Shown: positions 16,500-25,116 of the stretch, one piece after another | Position numbering within the stretch: the stretch's first letter is position 1 | How the letters are laid out: the number at the start of each line of letters is the position of its first letter | Assembly: GCA_020346185.1 (NCBI GenBank) | Contig: CP070775.1 | Location: forward strand, 1,053,092 to 1,098,769 | DNA length: 45,678 bases | Reading direction: 5' to 3' | Source: Betaproteobacteria bacterium | Lineage (GTDB): Bacteria > Pseudomonadota > Gammaproteobacteria > Burkholderiales > Eutrophovitaceae | Program-made: the position numbers and the translations under genes | Notes under the pieces: model-generated | Database searches by the model: none | The model's input: the letters and a program-made list of their open reading frames with translations, nothing else | Told to the model about the DNA's origin: nothing

Positions 16500-17261
16500 T
16501 CAGCGCGCCGCGGACACGCTGCCCTTTTCCAGCGAGCTAAAGGCGATTCCCACCAGAGCCATTGCCCAAACGATCACCGCGCCGGTTGGCCAGTCGGTCA
16601 ACAAGGATACCCCCAGTCCGCCGGCAAATCCTAGGGCGCCAACGGTGTACGCCTTGGCAAGTCGTCTCGCGCGTGCCTCCCGGGTTGCCAGTGCCGGGAT
16701 GATCAGGCTGGCAAATACCAGATAGACACCGACCATTTGTACCGAAGCCGTCACTGCGAGTGCGAACAGCACGTAGAAGCCCATTCGCCCGGTGCGCTGT
16801 TCGCCAATGCCAAACCAGACGCCGCCGATGACCGCGGTAAGAACTGCAAGCAGGAGCAGTTGACTATTGCTTACCCAGAGAATTTGGCCGACCAGCAGTT
16901 CTTTTAGGTGTTCTCCGCCATGCGGGTTGCCGGCGAGCAGGATGATTTCGAGTGTGGCAGCAAGCACGAACACGGTACCGATAATTGCCTCCTGGTATTT
17001 TGGCCAGCGCTTTTCTGTCCACGTTAGTAAGAGTGCACCACTAAGCGCCGCCCCGAGTGCCGCAAGCTGGACCGCAATGCCGTGCGGTTCGAATCCGAGC
17101 AGGTCTGCCGTGATGACGCCGGCACCGGCGATCTGGGCGATGGCGATGTCGATGAAGACGATACCGCGCGCCAACACCACCATGCCCAAGGGCGCATGCG
17201 TCGCCACTACCAGCAAGCCGGCGATAAAGGCCGGCAGAAGAATGCTCAAATATTCACTCAC
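16500..17261 (-). CDS. Metal ABC transporter permease (ZnuB/MntB family)
   Basis: A 253-residue membrane protein of the ABC-3 permease family, with about eight helices including LLPAFIAGLLVVATHAPLG at the N-terminus and the conserved cytoplasmic loop GIVFIDIAIAQIAGAGV. Such permeases import zinc or manganese from a periplasmic binding protein. Its start overlaps the stop of the binding-protein gene by 4 nt (17258-17261), so they are coupled. No ATPase gene (ZnuC type) follows: the next gene downstream is hslV. The ATPase must be encoded elsewhere or borrowed. Zinc is favoured by the His-rich porin in the same run, but the metal cannot be fixed from sequence. Confidence 0.9.
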   Translation of the reverse strand: MSEYLSILLPAFIAGLLVVATHAPLGMVVLARGIVFIDIAIAQIAGAGVITADLLGFEPHGIAVQLAALGAALSGALLLTWTEKRWPKYQEAIIGTVFVLAATLEIILLAGNPHGGEHLKELLVGQILWVSNSQLLLLAVLTAVIGGVWFGIGEQRTGRMGFYVLFALAVTASVQMVGVYLVFASLIIPALATREARARRLAKAYTVGALGFAGGLGVSLLTDWPTGAVIVWAMALVGIAFSSLEKGSVSAAR

Positions 17262-18169
17262 GAACGACTAACGGCTGATTTCAGCCGGTCGATCGTGTCA
17301 TCGAACAACCCGAACAGGTCTTTGGCCTGCTTGGTGCCGCCGACCGTGTAGGGCAGTTCCACCACCGGGATTCCGGTTTTCTCGCCCAACCATGCCGGTG
17401 CCTTCGGTTCGTTGTAAGCCATGCGCACGATGACATCCGCGGGTTCAGCCTCCAACTGGGACAAGAGCTTGGCGAGATGTCTCGAGCTCGGCGGAATGCC
17501 AGGTTTTGCCTCGATGGTCGCCGCCAGATCCATTCCGAGCCAGTTCGCGAGATAAATTGCGTCACGATGGTATGTAACCAGGCGCAGACCTTTCAATCCG
17601 GTTGCCTCACGCTCCCAGCGTTCGATCGAAGCTGACCACCGTTCCTGGAATGTCGCATTGCGAGCGACGTAGAAGTCGGCATTCTCGCGATCGATCTCCG
17701 CCAGCCGCTTCGACAGCGCGGTTGCGATGATAGCGAGGTTGCGCGGATCGAGGTGGACATGCGGATTACCGTAGGGATGCACATCGCCCATGGCGCGGTC
17801 GACCCTGTCAGGAACGTCGAGTCGCCGGACATAATCGGATGCCATGAAGTAGCCCGGTTGGCCTGGCTGTACCTCGCGGTTGCCAGCAGCCTGTAATAGA
17901 ACAGGCAACCAACCAATCTCCAGGTCGGAACCCGAGCAAACCACCAGGTCGGCGCGCCGCATGCGGGCAATCAGGCTGGGGCGCGCCTCCACGCGATGCG
18001 GATCCTGTTTTGGCGAAGTCGCCTGGTACACCGCTACCTGATTGCCACCCAGCTCCTCGAGCAAGGCGGCCCATTCGGGCTCGCATGCGAAGGCTCTGGC
18101 TTCGCCATGCGCGACCGCCGGCAGACTACATGCCAGCGCCATGCAAAAAACGACAGTGAACCGTCTCAT
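17258..18169 (-). CDS. Periplasmic metal-binding protein (ZnuA/MntA family)
   Basis: This is a cluster A-I solute-binding protein of 303 residues with a Sec signal peptide (VVFCMALACSLPAVAHG). It captures Zn2+ or Mn2+ for the downstream permease. The metal-binding histidines appear at the expected three places: KQDPHRVEARPS, GNPHVHLDPRN and LVTYHRDAIYLANWLGM. Unlike many ZnuA proteins, it has no long internal His/Asp-rich loop. The cysteines CEPEW and VVCSGSD might form a disulfide. It lies between the porin gene (69 nt upstream) and the permease gene (4-nt overlap), making an uptake operon that lacks an ATPase. Confidence 0.9.
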   Translation of the reverse strand: MRRFTVVFCMALACSLPAVAHGEARAFACEPEWAALLEELGGNQVAVYQATSPKQDPHRVEARPSLIARMRRADLVVCSGSDLEIGWLPVLLQAAGNREVQPGQPGYFMASDYVRRLDVPDRVDRAMGDVHPYGNPHVHLDPRNLAIIATALSKRLAEIDRENADFYVARNATFQERWSASIERWEREATGLKGLRLVTYHRDAIYLANWLGMDLAATIEAKPGIPPSSRHLAKLLSQLEAEPADVIVRMAYNEPKAPAWLGEKTGIPVVELPYTVGGTKQAKDLFGLFDDTIDRLKSAVSRS

Positions 18170-18238
18170 GAGAATGTACCCTTATTGAGCACGTCATTCT
18201 TTTTCTTACGCTCTTCGCCTTCTGCCATGGCCATCTCC

Positions 18239-19642
18239 TCAGAACCGGTGCGCGCCGTGTGCACCGAGGCTGACGACATACTGGAATATCACCTGTTGGT
18301 CGGTCTCGTCAAAACGTGCCTTGTCCTGCGAGTACTGCAAGCGGAAGCGGGCAAATTCGGACGTCGAGAAATCAACCATAATCGATGCGCGTTCCGGCTT
18401 GTGCTCGCGCAACTGCTGCAGATCTTCGCGCGATATGGTGCCGTCACTGATCGGTCCATAGTTCAGGGTGCCCGAATCAAGCCGGTCATAACGGACACCG
18501 ACGCGCCAACGGGGCATGAACTGCCAGACGCCTTGCGCGTACCAGCCATCTTGTTCGCTCGAATACGGGCCGTCCAGCGGCCCGGCTCCTTCGCCCTCGA
18601 AATCGTATTCAAGCTGCCCGTCTTCCTTGCGCCGGTAGTACTCGGCCTGGAATTTGAAGTTACGCATCGACGGATCTCCGTTCGGCGCCCATTTCCAGAC
18701 GAAATCGACACCGTAGGTCTTGCTCTTCAGGTCCGAGAAGAGGTTCTCGACTTCATTTCCTAGCGAGTCTTCGTCATCATATTCACGTTCGTCCGCAGTG
18801 GTGTCCCGGTACGAGGCGCCGATCTGATAACTGTTACTGAAGCCAACGTCGCCTCCCAGGTGAACGAATCCGACCCAGGCGTTGGGACCATTCTCGTTGC
18901 GTTCGGAGCCCGGGAAATTGGCACCGCGGCCAGCTTCTAATCCAAACTCGAGAAACAGCGGGGTGGGCGCAACATAACGGAGCTGGAAACCATCATCACC
19001 ATAATTGATCCCGTTCATTGCTAGTTGCACCAGCGGCGCATCGACGAAGTCCCAAGCGTGCGGATGCTGTTCGTTGATATAGCCCATCCCGGAGAAAAAA
19101 CGTCCCGCCTTGACGAGCAAACCCGGGACGTAGCCGCTGTTTTGTATATAGGCTTCTTCAATATCAATCCCACCGTCGAGGACGCCGGCCTGGACGAAGC
19201 CATACCAGTACGGGTCGACGTTGGCGGAAAATGCCAATTCCGTCTCATCGAGGCTGAAGCCGCGGTCACCCGGGCCGAAGCCACCGCCGTGTCCGCCTTC
19301 CTCTTCGCCGCCATGGCCGTGACCACCGGGAGGGATGAAGCCACCAACGGTATAGGTATTCGGATCCAGCTCGAAGTAGCGGTACTTGGCATTGAGAATC
19401 AGCGAAACTGCGGGATTGAACTTGTTGCTGGTGGGTGCCGGGGCTCCCGACGTGGTGGTTGGTTGGGCCGCTGTCGTTGGTAGCCCGGGCTCTGCCGTGG
19501 TCGGTTGCTGGTCGAGCCGGTCCTCTAGTTCCTGAACACGTTGGCGTAGTTCTTCGATTTCTTCGGTCTGATCCTGCGCCCGGGCAGTGACCGAAAACGA
19601 TAAAGTCAAGGCGATCGCAATCGCCAGGTAAGTCCTGTTCAT
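18239..19642 (-). CDS. Outer-membrane porin-like protein with His-rich loop
   Basis: The 467-residue protein has a signal peptide (LAIAIALTLSFSVTARAQ), a short trimer-type coiled coil (IEELRQRVQELEDRLD), a Pro/Thr-rich linker, and a long beta-barrel region with alternating aromatic strands ending in HRF, a C-terminal Phe typical of outer-membrane barrels. A Gly/His/Glu-rich stretch (PPGGHGHGGEEEGGHGGGF) near residues 105-125 looks like a metal-binding loop. It heads the binding-protein/permease operon, so metal passage across the outer membrane is likely. I chose the ATG at 19642 with GAGGAG 8 nt upstream. I cannot assign it to a named porin family. Confidence 0.82.
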   Translation of the reverse strand: MNRTYLAIAIALTLSFSVTARAQDQTEEIEELRQRVQELEDRLDQQPTTAEPGLPTTAAQPTTTSGAPAPTSNKFNPAVSLILNAKYRYFELDPNTYTVGGFIPPGGHGHGGEEEGGHGGGFGPGDRGFSLDETELAFSANVDPYWYGFVQAGVLDGGIDIEEAYIQNSGYVPGLLVKAGRFFSGMGYINEQHPHAWDFVDAPLVQLAMNGINYGDDGFQLRYVAPTPLFLEFGLEAGRGANFPGSERNENGPNAWVGFVHLGGDVGFSNSYQIGASYRDTTADEREYDDEDSLGNEVENLFSDLKSKTYGVDFVWKWAPNGDPSMRNFKFQAEYYRRKEDGQLEYDFEGEGAGPLDGPYSSEQDGWYAQGVWQFMPRWRVGVRYDRLDSGTLNYGPISDGTISREDLQQLREHKPERASIMVDFSTSEFARFRLQYSQDKARFDETDQQVIFQYVVSLGAHGAHRF

Positions 19643-19725
19643 TGATGTAGCTCCTCGGAAACACGATGAGTGCAGCAATCGGCATGGCGCGCTGATCGCC
19701 GGCTATTGCTCGCTAAGGAATTGTT

Positions 19726-20040
19726 TCAGAGGGTTTGCGGGGGATCCCGGCATGTATAGGGGGTGGATTCCGCCGACGCCAATACAGCAGGCACCGCGGC
19801 GCCGAAGCAGAAATGCGCGCAATGCAGCTCGAAGCGGATGTCCGGGCTTGCCGGCACGTGAACGAGGTTGGCTGCCGACGCGCACTTGCCGCACAGTTTG
19901 AAATGAACCAGCGTCTGCTCCGGATCGCTCGATTTGTCGCCGGCGTGCAACACCAGGTGCGCCATTGCCCCATGCTGGGCGAACACCAACACGGCAGGCA
20001 ATAGGAGAGCAAGAAACTTTCTTCTTAAACGGCAGGCCAT
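19726..20040 (-). CDS. Small exported Cys/His-containing protein, unknown function
   Basis: The 104-residue product starts with a basic segment and a hydrophobic signal region (KFLALLLPAVLVFAQHG). The mature part has a CxxC (LCGKCAS), a HCAHFC cluster and several other His residues, so it could bind a metal or be redox active. It lies 83 nt upstream of the porin gene on the same strand and may belong to the metal-uptake operon. A GTG three bases earlier is an alternative start; neither has a clear ribosome-binding site. A competing frame in the same region (19703-20137) looks less protein-like. Confidence 0.6.
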   Translation of the reverse strand: MACRLRRKFLALLLPAVLVFAQHGAMAHLVLHAGDKSSDPEQTLVHFKLCGKCASAANLVHVPASPDIRFELHCAHFCFGAAVPAVLASAESTPYTCRDPPQTL

Positions 20041-20203
20041 CACGGTCGAACACTAGCAGAATGCGTATGTGGGGCGCAAATTCCGCTGCTTTGAGCTTGG
20101 CGTGTTCTTCGGTGGCTTGCGAGAGGGCCGAGAACAACTCTTGCTACAGTTGTTGTTGGTCCAAACCGGTTGTCAGTCCGCAACCATTTTCGAGGAGCTG
20201 AAT

Positions 20204-20863
20204 ATGAAGATGCAACCTCCGCTGTTACCTCATGTCTGTCAGCGTCGCCGTGATTTGTTGCTGGCAGGTACGGTGGCCGGGGCCTTGTTCACTTTCCCGC
20301 CGCTGGCCATGGCCGGCAAGCTGCTCGGTGTTGCGTCAGAGGTCTACGTAAATGGCAAGCGGTCCTATCGTGGTGCAACCATCCGTCCCGGGGATGTCGT
20401 CAAGACAGGTGGGCTCAGCGAAGCGGTCTTTGTCGTAGGCAAGGACGTATTCATGTTGCGCGAGCACTCCGAGATGCACTTGCTTGCATCGGAGCCGGGA
20501 ACCACCGGCATTGCTGCGGGTGTGCGCGTTGTAACCGGCGGACTGTTGTCGGCTTTCGCTTCCGGCGAGCGAAAGCTGCTTACGGCGACCGCGACGGCGG
20601 CCATACGGGGAACTGCCGCATACGTCGAAGTCAGTCCGGAATCGACCTATTTGTGCACTTGTTATGGAACGCTTGAACTGGCGGACAGTGCGGGCTCGGC
20701 AACGCAGCAGGTCAGTGCAATCCACCATGACGCGTACACCGTGCACGCCGAGGGGAGGGGTGGCAGCGTCTTTGAGTCAGCCCAAAAGCGGAACCATTAC
20801 GACGAAGAACTGCGCCTGCTCGAGACTCTGGCGGGCCGCAAGCCGCCGTTTATGGCCGGTTGA
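20204..20863 (+). CDS. FecR-domain exported protein with Tat-like signal
   Basis: The 219-residue protein carries a FecR-type domain: SEVYVNGKRSYRGATIRPGD, then VKTGGLSEAVFVVGKDVFML, RVVTGGLLSAFASGERK and ATAAIRGTAAYVEVSPES. The N-terminus has RRRDLLLAGTVAGALF, which resembles a twin-arginine signal. A CTC motif (TYLCTCYG) follows the domain. FecR domains are periplasmic sensors or structural beta modules; this protein has no partner ECF sigma factor or TonB receptor nearby, so classic FecI/FecR signalling is not supported. The ATG at 20204 has GAGGAG 8 nt upstream, which makes the 45 preceding codons unlikely. Confidence 0.82.
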   Translation: MKMQPPLLPHVCQRRRDLLLAGTVAGALFTFPPLAMAGKLLGVASEVYVNGKRSYRGATIRPGDVVKTGGLSEAVFVVGKDVFMLREHSEMHLLASEPGTTGIAAGVRVVTGGLLSAFASGERKLLTATATAAIRGTAAYVEVSPESTYLCTCYGTLELADSAGSATQQVSAIHHDAYTVHAEGRGGSVFESAQKRNHYDEELRLLETLAGRKPPFMAG

Positions 20864-20901
20864 CGTAGCCCCGCTCGGCCGCATTTCCCTGCTGGACGCA
20901 G

Positions 20902-21531
20902 TCAGTTTTCGTCCATTGCCTGCTTGTCGGGCAGATGGTCGACATCGCTCCAGCTCACCAGTTCAAATTTCGGGCCATCGGCACGAAAAGTGTTAACCGA
21001 CGCGTTGCGAATGGGGAACCTGCGCGGCGCTGCGAGCAGCATTCCGGTGGCGTGACGGTAAGCGATGTCGAGCACACCGCCATGAGTCACGGCGACGATG
21101 CGCTTGCCTAGATACTCTTCTGTCATAGTCGTCAGGACATTGATTACCCGCTCGGCGAACGCGGAAAGTGATTCGCCCTCGGCCAATACAGCGTTTTCCG
21201 CTCGGCAACGGAATACTTCGAACACGTCAGGGACAAATCGTTGCGCCTCTTCCGGCGTCTTGCCCTGCAGCACTCCAAGGTGCCGTTCGCGTAACCGGGT
21301 CTCGCGCAACACCGGCAGGTTGCGCCACTCGGAGATGGGGGCGATAGTTTGTATCGCGCGGCGCAAATCACTGCTAACCAGAAGGTCAATGTCGACATCA
21401 CGAAAACGCTTACCGATGGCTTTCGCCTGTGACAGGCCGACGGAGTTAAGGGGAATGTCGAGATGACCTTGAATGCGATGTTCGGCATTCCAGTCGGTTT
21501 CGCCGTGACGTATCAAGATCAGTTCAGTCAT
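20902..21531 (-). CDS. Histidine phosphatase family protein (phosphoglycerate-mutase-like)
   Basis: This is a branch-1 histidine phosphatase of 209 residues. The catalytic LIRHGETDWN carries the phospho-accepting His near residue 9; the second His is in AVTHGGVLDIA, the acid/base Glu is in RLRERHLGVLQGK, and SSDLRRAIQTI is also conserved. Such enzymes remove phosphate from small metabolites; GpmB-like or alpha-ribazole phosphatase-like activities are possible and cannot be separated here. The gene is the last of the minus-strand run, 138 nt after xerC, and may have its own promoter. Confidence 0.88.
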   Translation of the reverse strand: MTELILIRHGETDWNAEHRIQGHLDIPLNSVGLSQAKAIGKRFRDVDIDLLVSSDLRRAIQTIAPISEWRNLPVLRETRLRERHLGVLQGKTPEEAQRFVPDVFEVFRCRAENAVLAEGESLSAFAERVINVLTTMTEEYLGKRIVAVTHGGVLDIAYRHATGMLLAAPRRFPIRNASVNTFRADGPKFELVSWSDVDHLPDKQAMDEN

Positions 21532-21669
21532 TATGTTCAGTTCTGGTTAGTCAGCGTCCTGGCATGTGCGGAATCAAATCAATTCCGGTAAGTCTCTACT
21601 CAATTTAACCAACGCAACGGGTTCCGCAGATGCGTTTCGTGCATTGGAGCAGCCCCAGGCACAGCATCG

Positions 21670-22608
21670 CTAGCGAGAGGATTTGGCCGACTTGCGCTTG
21701 GCGCGCGGATGGGCTGCGTCATACACGTTTGCCAGATGTTGCCAGTCCAGATGGGTGTAAACCTGGGTTGTCGAAATGCTTGCGTGTCCAAGCATCTCTT
21801 GAACAGCGCGCAGGTCGCCGCTGGATTGCAAAACGTGCGATGCGAACGAGTGACGCAGCATGTGTGGATGTACATTTTGTGCCAGACCTCGTTTGCGTGA
21901 CCATACAGTCAGCCGCCGTTGCACTGTCCGGGGCCCAATCGCCTTGCCTCGGTGATTGAGAAAAAGGGCGGTCGATTGGCCTTTGGCGATGGTTTCCCGT
22001 TTGGCAAGCCAATCCTGGACGGAGCGCAGCGCAAAACGTCCCACCGGCACGACGCGAGTCTTGCCGCCCTTGCCAACTACCCGCACAGTGGCATCATCGA
22101 AATCGATGTCAGCCGCTTTGAGAGCTGTTAGCTCAGACAAGCGTAGTCCCGATGAATAGAGCAGTTCGAACATGGCGCGGTCGCGCACCGCGAAGGCATC
22201 TTCGGCTGGCAGTTCCACCAGTGTTGTCACTTCCTCCGGCGACAAGACGTCGGGAAGTCTTCTTGCGGTTCTCGGTGCCCGTACCCCGACGCAGGGGTTT
22301 TGCGTGAATCCGTGGTCCCGCATCAGGAAACTGAAGAAGCTGCGCCATGCCGAGAGCGCACGGGCAAGCGAACGCCCGCTGCGGCCTTCCGCGTGCAAGC
22401 GTGCAACGCAACGGCGGATATGATGCATGCGCAAGTCTTCGAGCGGCGTCGCTGTGCATATTTGCAACAGAAGTTCGATGTCGCGCCGATAACTCTTTAT
22501 CGTGTGGGCTGACAGACGGCGTTCTTGTTCAATATGGGCGAGAAAATTCCCCACTAAGCGCTGGCGTTGCTCGTCATCTGCTGGTCGCCCAGCTGGTCTA
22601 TCAGTCAC
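21670..22608 (-). CDS. xerC: Tyrosine recombinase XerC
   Basis: XerC, with XerD, resolves chromosome dimers at dif. The 312-residue protein has an N-terminal SAM-like core-binding domain (FLAHIEQERRLSAHTIKSYRRD) and a catalytic domain with the expected residues: Arg in SGLRLSEL, Lys in GKGGKTRVVP, His-x-x-Arg in HPHMLRHSFASHVL, His in LGHASISTTQ and the nucleophile Tyr in VYTH. The position after dapF-DUF484 is the classical chromosomal one, so this is the housekeeping enzyme and not a mobile-element integrase. Its ATG overlaps the DUF484 stop by 4 nt. The C-terminus is basic (PRAKRKSAKSSR). Confidence 0.95.
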   Translation of the reverse strand: MTDRPAGRPADDEQRQRLVGNFLAHIEQERRLSAHTIKSYRRDIELLLQICTATPLEDLRMHHIRRCVARLHAEGRSGRSLARALSAWRSFFSFLMRDHGFTQNPCVGVRAPRTARRLPDVLSPEEVTTLVELPAEDAFAVRDRAMFELLYSSGLRLSELTALKAADIDFDDATVRVVGKGGKTRVVPVGRFALRSVQDWLAKRETIAKGQSTALFLNHRGKAIGPRTVQRRLTVWSRKRGLAQNVHPHMLRHSFASHVLQSSGDLRAVQEMLGHASISTTQVYTHLDWQHLANVYDAAHPRAKRKSAKSSR

Positions 22609-23264
22609 CCCGTCGGCCAGTCAAGCTGACGCGCAATCGTCGCGGAGGTGATATCGCCGAGCCGCTGCAGGTAAAGCGTGCCCATTTCCGGATAAAAACG
22701 CTCGGCGTCCTCGGATGCGAGAACTATCAACCCTCCGAGCTTTTCGTTGGTCAGCTTGATATATGCGAACGAATGCAACGTCGGTTGCGCTGCCGGGAAC
22801 CACTGCAATGAATCGAACATTGCGTGGCTCGTGCAGTATGGCACTGTCAGGCTCGTCACAAAGGCCTGCATTTCGTCGCTCACGGCAGAAAATTCGTCGC
22901 GGGCAGGCGGATTTTCCAATCCCCATACGCGCAACGCGACATGGGGAACCGAGAAATCTTCGCGCAAATGAAAATAGAGCGTCCCTAGGACATCGTCCAG
23001 GCTCGGCGCTGATATCAATGTCAGCGTAATACGATGCATGCGCTCGCTGATGCCGTCATTCTCCTCGCCGAATGTGATCAATTCCGCTAGTTTCGCTTCG
23101 AGAATTCTGTTCCGTTGGCGCAGCTGCGACAGTTGCCGTTCGGAGATGGGGATTGCGCGACCCTCATGCGGATCAGGGATTTGTATTTGCGCCAATATGT
23201 CGACATGAGCATCAAAAAATTCTGGATGCTCCCGTAAGTATTTCGCCACGTCTGCGTCAGTCAT
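22605..23264 (-). CDS. DUF484 family protein
   Basis: The 219-residue protein matches DUF484: DVAKYLREHPEFFDAH at the start, then ERQLSQLRQRNRILEAKLAE as a helical linker, and a GAF-like C-terminal half with GGLIVLASEDAERFYPEMGT. The family has no established biochemical role; it is nearly always encoded between dapF and xerC, as here. The gene starts 8 nt after dapF ends and overlaps xerC by 4 nt, so all three are translated as a unit. The GAF-like half suggests small-molecule sensing, but no ligand is known to me. Confidence 0.92.
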   Translation of the reverse strand: MTDADVAKYLREHPEFFDAHVDILAQIQIPDPHEGRAIPISERQLSQLRQRNRILEAKLAELITFGEENDGISERMHRITLTLISAPSLDDVLGTLYFHLREDFSVPHVALRVWGLENPPARDEFSAVSDEMQAFVTSLTVPYCTSHAMFDSLQWFPAAQPTLHSFAYIKLTNEKLGGLIVLASEDAERFYPEMGTLYLQRLGDITSATIARQLDWPTG

Positions 23265-23272
23265 CTTTCTCC

Positions 23273-24106
23273 CTAGATATCAATTTCGCCTTCAAACACA
23301 GTTCGTGCCGGACCGGACATCAGAATATTCTTCCCTTCGCCTTGCCATGCAATGTGTAAGTGCCCGCCACGCGTGTGGACGCAGACCGGTGAGTCCAGCA
23401 ATCCCCAGTAGATACCAATCGCAACGGCGGCGCAGGCACCGGTGCCGCACGCGAGGGTTTCTCCGGCACCGCGTTCCCAAACGCGAAGTCGAATCATGTG
23501 CCGATCGACAATCTGCATGTACCCGGCATTGACCCGCTCTGGGAATAGACGGTGCTGCTCAATCAAAGGTCCCTGTGTCATGACGGGGGCTGATTCGACG
23601 TCCGAAACAACCTGCACCGCATGCGGGTTTCCCATCGACACCGCACCGATCTCGGCCTGAGCGCCTTCGATCGTGATTTTGTAGGAATGCTGGCGTTGCA
23701 GCGTCAGCATCGGGATCTCGGCAGGATCGAAATGCGGTTGTCCCATGTCCACCGTGATATTTCCATCCTTTTCAAGGCATGGTTCGATGACACCAGACAC
23801 TGTTTCGACACGGAGCCTGTTCTTATTCGATAACGCCTTGTCGTGGATGTAACGAACGAAACATCGGGCGCCATTGCCGCATTGACCCACTTCGATGCCG
23901 TCGCCATTGAAGATCCGGTAATAAAAATCAGTCCCGGCTGTGCGTGGCGGCTCGATGACGAGCAACTGGTCAAAGCCGATTCCGGTATGCCGGTCTGCCA
24001 TACGCCGGATCTGCGCCGTGTCGAGCGCAAACTGTTGCCGTGTCGCATTGATGACGACGAAGTCGTTGCCAGTGCCTTCCATTTTCGTGAATTGCAGGCG
24101 CGTCAT
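23273..24106 (-). CDS. dapF: Diaminopimelate epimerase
   Basis: DapF converts LL- to meso-diaminopimelate for lysine and peptidoglycan synthesis. The two catalytic cysteines are present in GQCGNGARCF (near residue 77) and LACGTGACAA (near 223). Other family blocks are MEGTGNDFVVINA at the N-terminus, MGNPHAVQVV, and the C-terminal GEGKNILMSGPARTVFEG. 277 residues is standard. Its ATG overlaps the stop of the upstream GNAT gene by 4 nt (24103-24106). Together with mpl elsewhere in the window it feeds meso-DAP-containing peptidoglycan. Confidence 0.97.
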   Translation of the reverse strand: MTRLQFTKMEGTGNDFVVINATRQQFALDTAQIRRMADRHTGIGFDQLLVIEPPRTAGTDFYYRIFNGDGIEVGQCGNGARCFVRYIHDKALSNKNRLRVETVSGVIEPCLEKDGNITVDMGQPHFDPAEIPMLTLQRQHSYKITIEGAQAEIGAVSMGNPHAVQVVSDVESAPVMTQGPLIEQHRLFPERVNAGYMQIVDRHMIRLRVWERGAGETLACGTGACAAVAIGIYWGLLDSPVCVHTRGGHLHIAWQGEGKNILMSGPARTVFEGEIDI

Positions 24107-24636
24107 GGCACGCGGCCGATGAGCTGCTTTGACATGACGAAATCATCCATTACGTAGCCATCGCCAATGTCGACAACTACATTTTCCGTGACAGCGAAGC
24201 CGGCCCGCCGGTAAAACGCAATGGATGCGGTATTGCCCTTGTTAACCTGTAGGTATAGCCGCGAAAAACCTCTTTCGCGCGAACGCGCTTCCACGTGTTG
24301 AAGCAGTGCATAGCCGAATCCGCGCCCCTGTACCCGGGGATGAACATACAGCTTGTCGAGTTTGACCGATGCCGGGCTCGATCCTAGTTCGTACCCAGCA
24401 AAACCGGCCAATTCGGGACCGACTGTAATTTTGTCCCACCAGCCTTTGTTGGCCCTTATTGCTGAAGCAATGGCATCTGGCTGGTAGCGTTGTCTCAGCA
24501 TGTAGTCAATTTGACTTACGGTAATAATCCCAGGGTAGTGCAGATACCAGATCTCTCGAGCCAACTGCACAACTGCGCCCACTTCCTGTTCTGATACCGC
24601 TGATATATGTGCTTTTTTGTCGCCACCAGATATCAT
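24103..24636 (-). CDS. GNAT-family N-acetyltransferase
   Basis: The 177-residue protein has the acetyl-CoA-binding motif A (LDKLYVHPRVQGRGFGYALLQ, with the R/Q-x-x-G-x-G/A core) and a following motif B (NKGNTASIAFYRRAGF). The acceptor is not predictable. I chose the ATG at 24636, which overlaps the CoA-binding-protein stop as ATGA; an ATG 27 nt further upstream lies inside that gene. The gene is coupled on both sides, to the CoA-binding protein and to dapF, but this arrangement does not reveal its substrate. Confidence 0.88.
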   Translation of the reverse strand: MISGGDKKAHISAVSEQEVGAVVQLAREIWYLHYPGIITVSQIDYMLRQRYQPDAIASAIRANKGWWDKITVGPELAGFAGYELGSSPASVKLDKLYVHPRVQGRGFGYALLQHVEARSRERGFSRLYLQVNKGNTASIAFYRRAGFAVTENVVVDIGDGYVMDDFVMSKQLIGRVP

Positions 24637-25067
24637 AGGCTGTCTGCCAACAGAGGCCCGCACGGCCCATTGCGGTCACGCCAGATGCAGCGATCCATGA
24701 TGACTTCGATACCGTTGTCGCGTGCCCGTTCGGCGGCCGGCTCGTTGATGATACCTTCCTGAATCCACAGACGCTTGAAGTTCCTCGCGAGACAGTCGTC
24801 CACGATCGAATCGAGGTAACGTGTCGGTCGGATTACGTGCACGAGGTCAACCGGATCGGGCACTTCTGACAGGGCAGAATAGGCCCTTTCGCCAAGTATC
24901 TCGGTTACCAAAGGGCGCACTGGCACAATTTTGTAACCGAGACCCTGTAAGCCGCGGGCGATGCGATAGCTGGGTCGTTTCGGCAGCGGGGACAATCCAA
25001 CCATTGCAATGATTCTCACATCGCGCAGCAAGTTGCATATTTCGCCTATGTCAGGATTCGAGAACAT
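24633..25067 (-). CDS. CoA-binding (Rossmann-like) protein
   Basis: The 144-residue protein matches the CoA_binding_2 family. The nucleotide-binding stretch is VRIIAMVGLSPLPKRPSYRI, followed by GYKIVPVRP, DLVHVIRPTRYLDSIVDDCL and KRLWIQEGI. These domains bind CoA through a Rossmann fold; their wider function is unsettled. The C-terminal part has two cysteines (DRCIWRDRNGPCGPL). Its TGA overlaps the GNAT start. It follows the acyltransferase genes by 49 nt on the same strand. Confidence 0.88.
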   Translation of the reverse strand: MFSNPDIGEICNLLRDVRIIAMVGLSPLPKRPSYRIARGLQGLGYKIVPVRPLVTEILGERAYSALSEVPDPVDLVHVIRPTRYLDSIVDDCLARNFKRLWIQEGIINEPAAERARDNGIEVIMDRCIWRDRNGPCGPLLADSL

Positions 25068-25116
25068 CGCTCTTCAGTAGCATTGGAACACTACATCGGC
25101 TCGGTAAAGGCTCACT

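Noticed and set aside
21670-22608. Mobile-element integrase
   Set aside because: Sequence and the dapF-DUF484-xerC context identify the housekeeping XerC.
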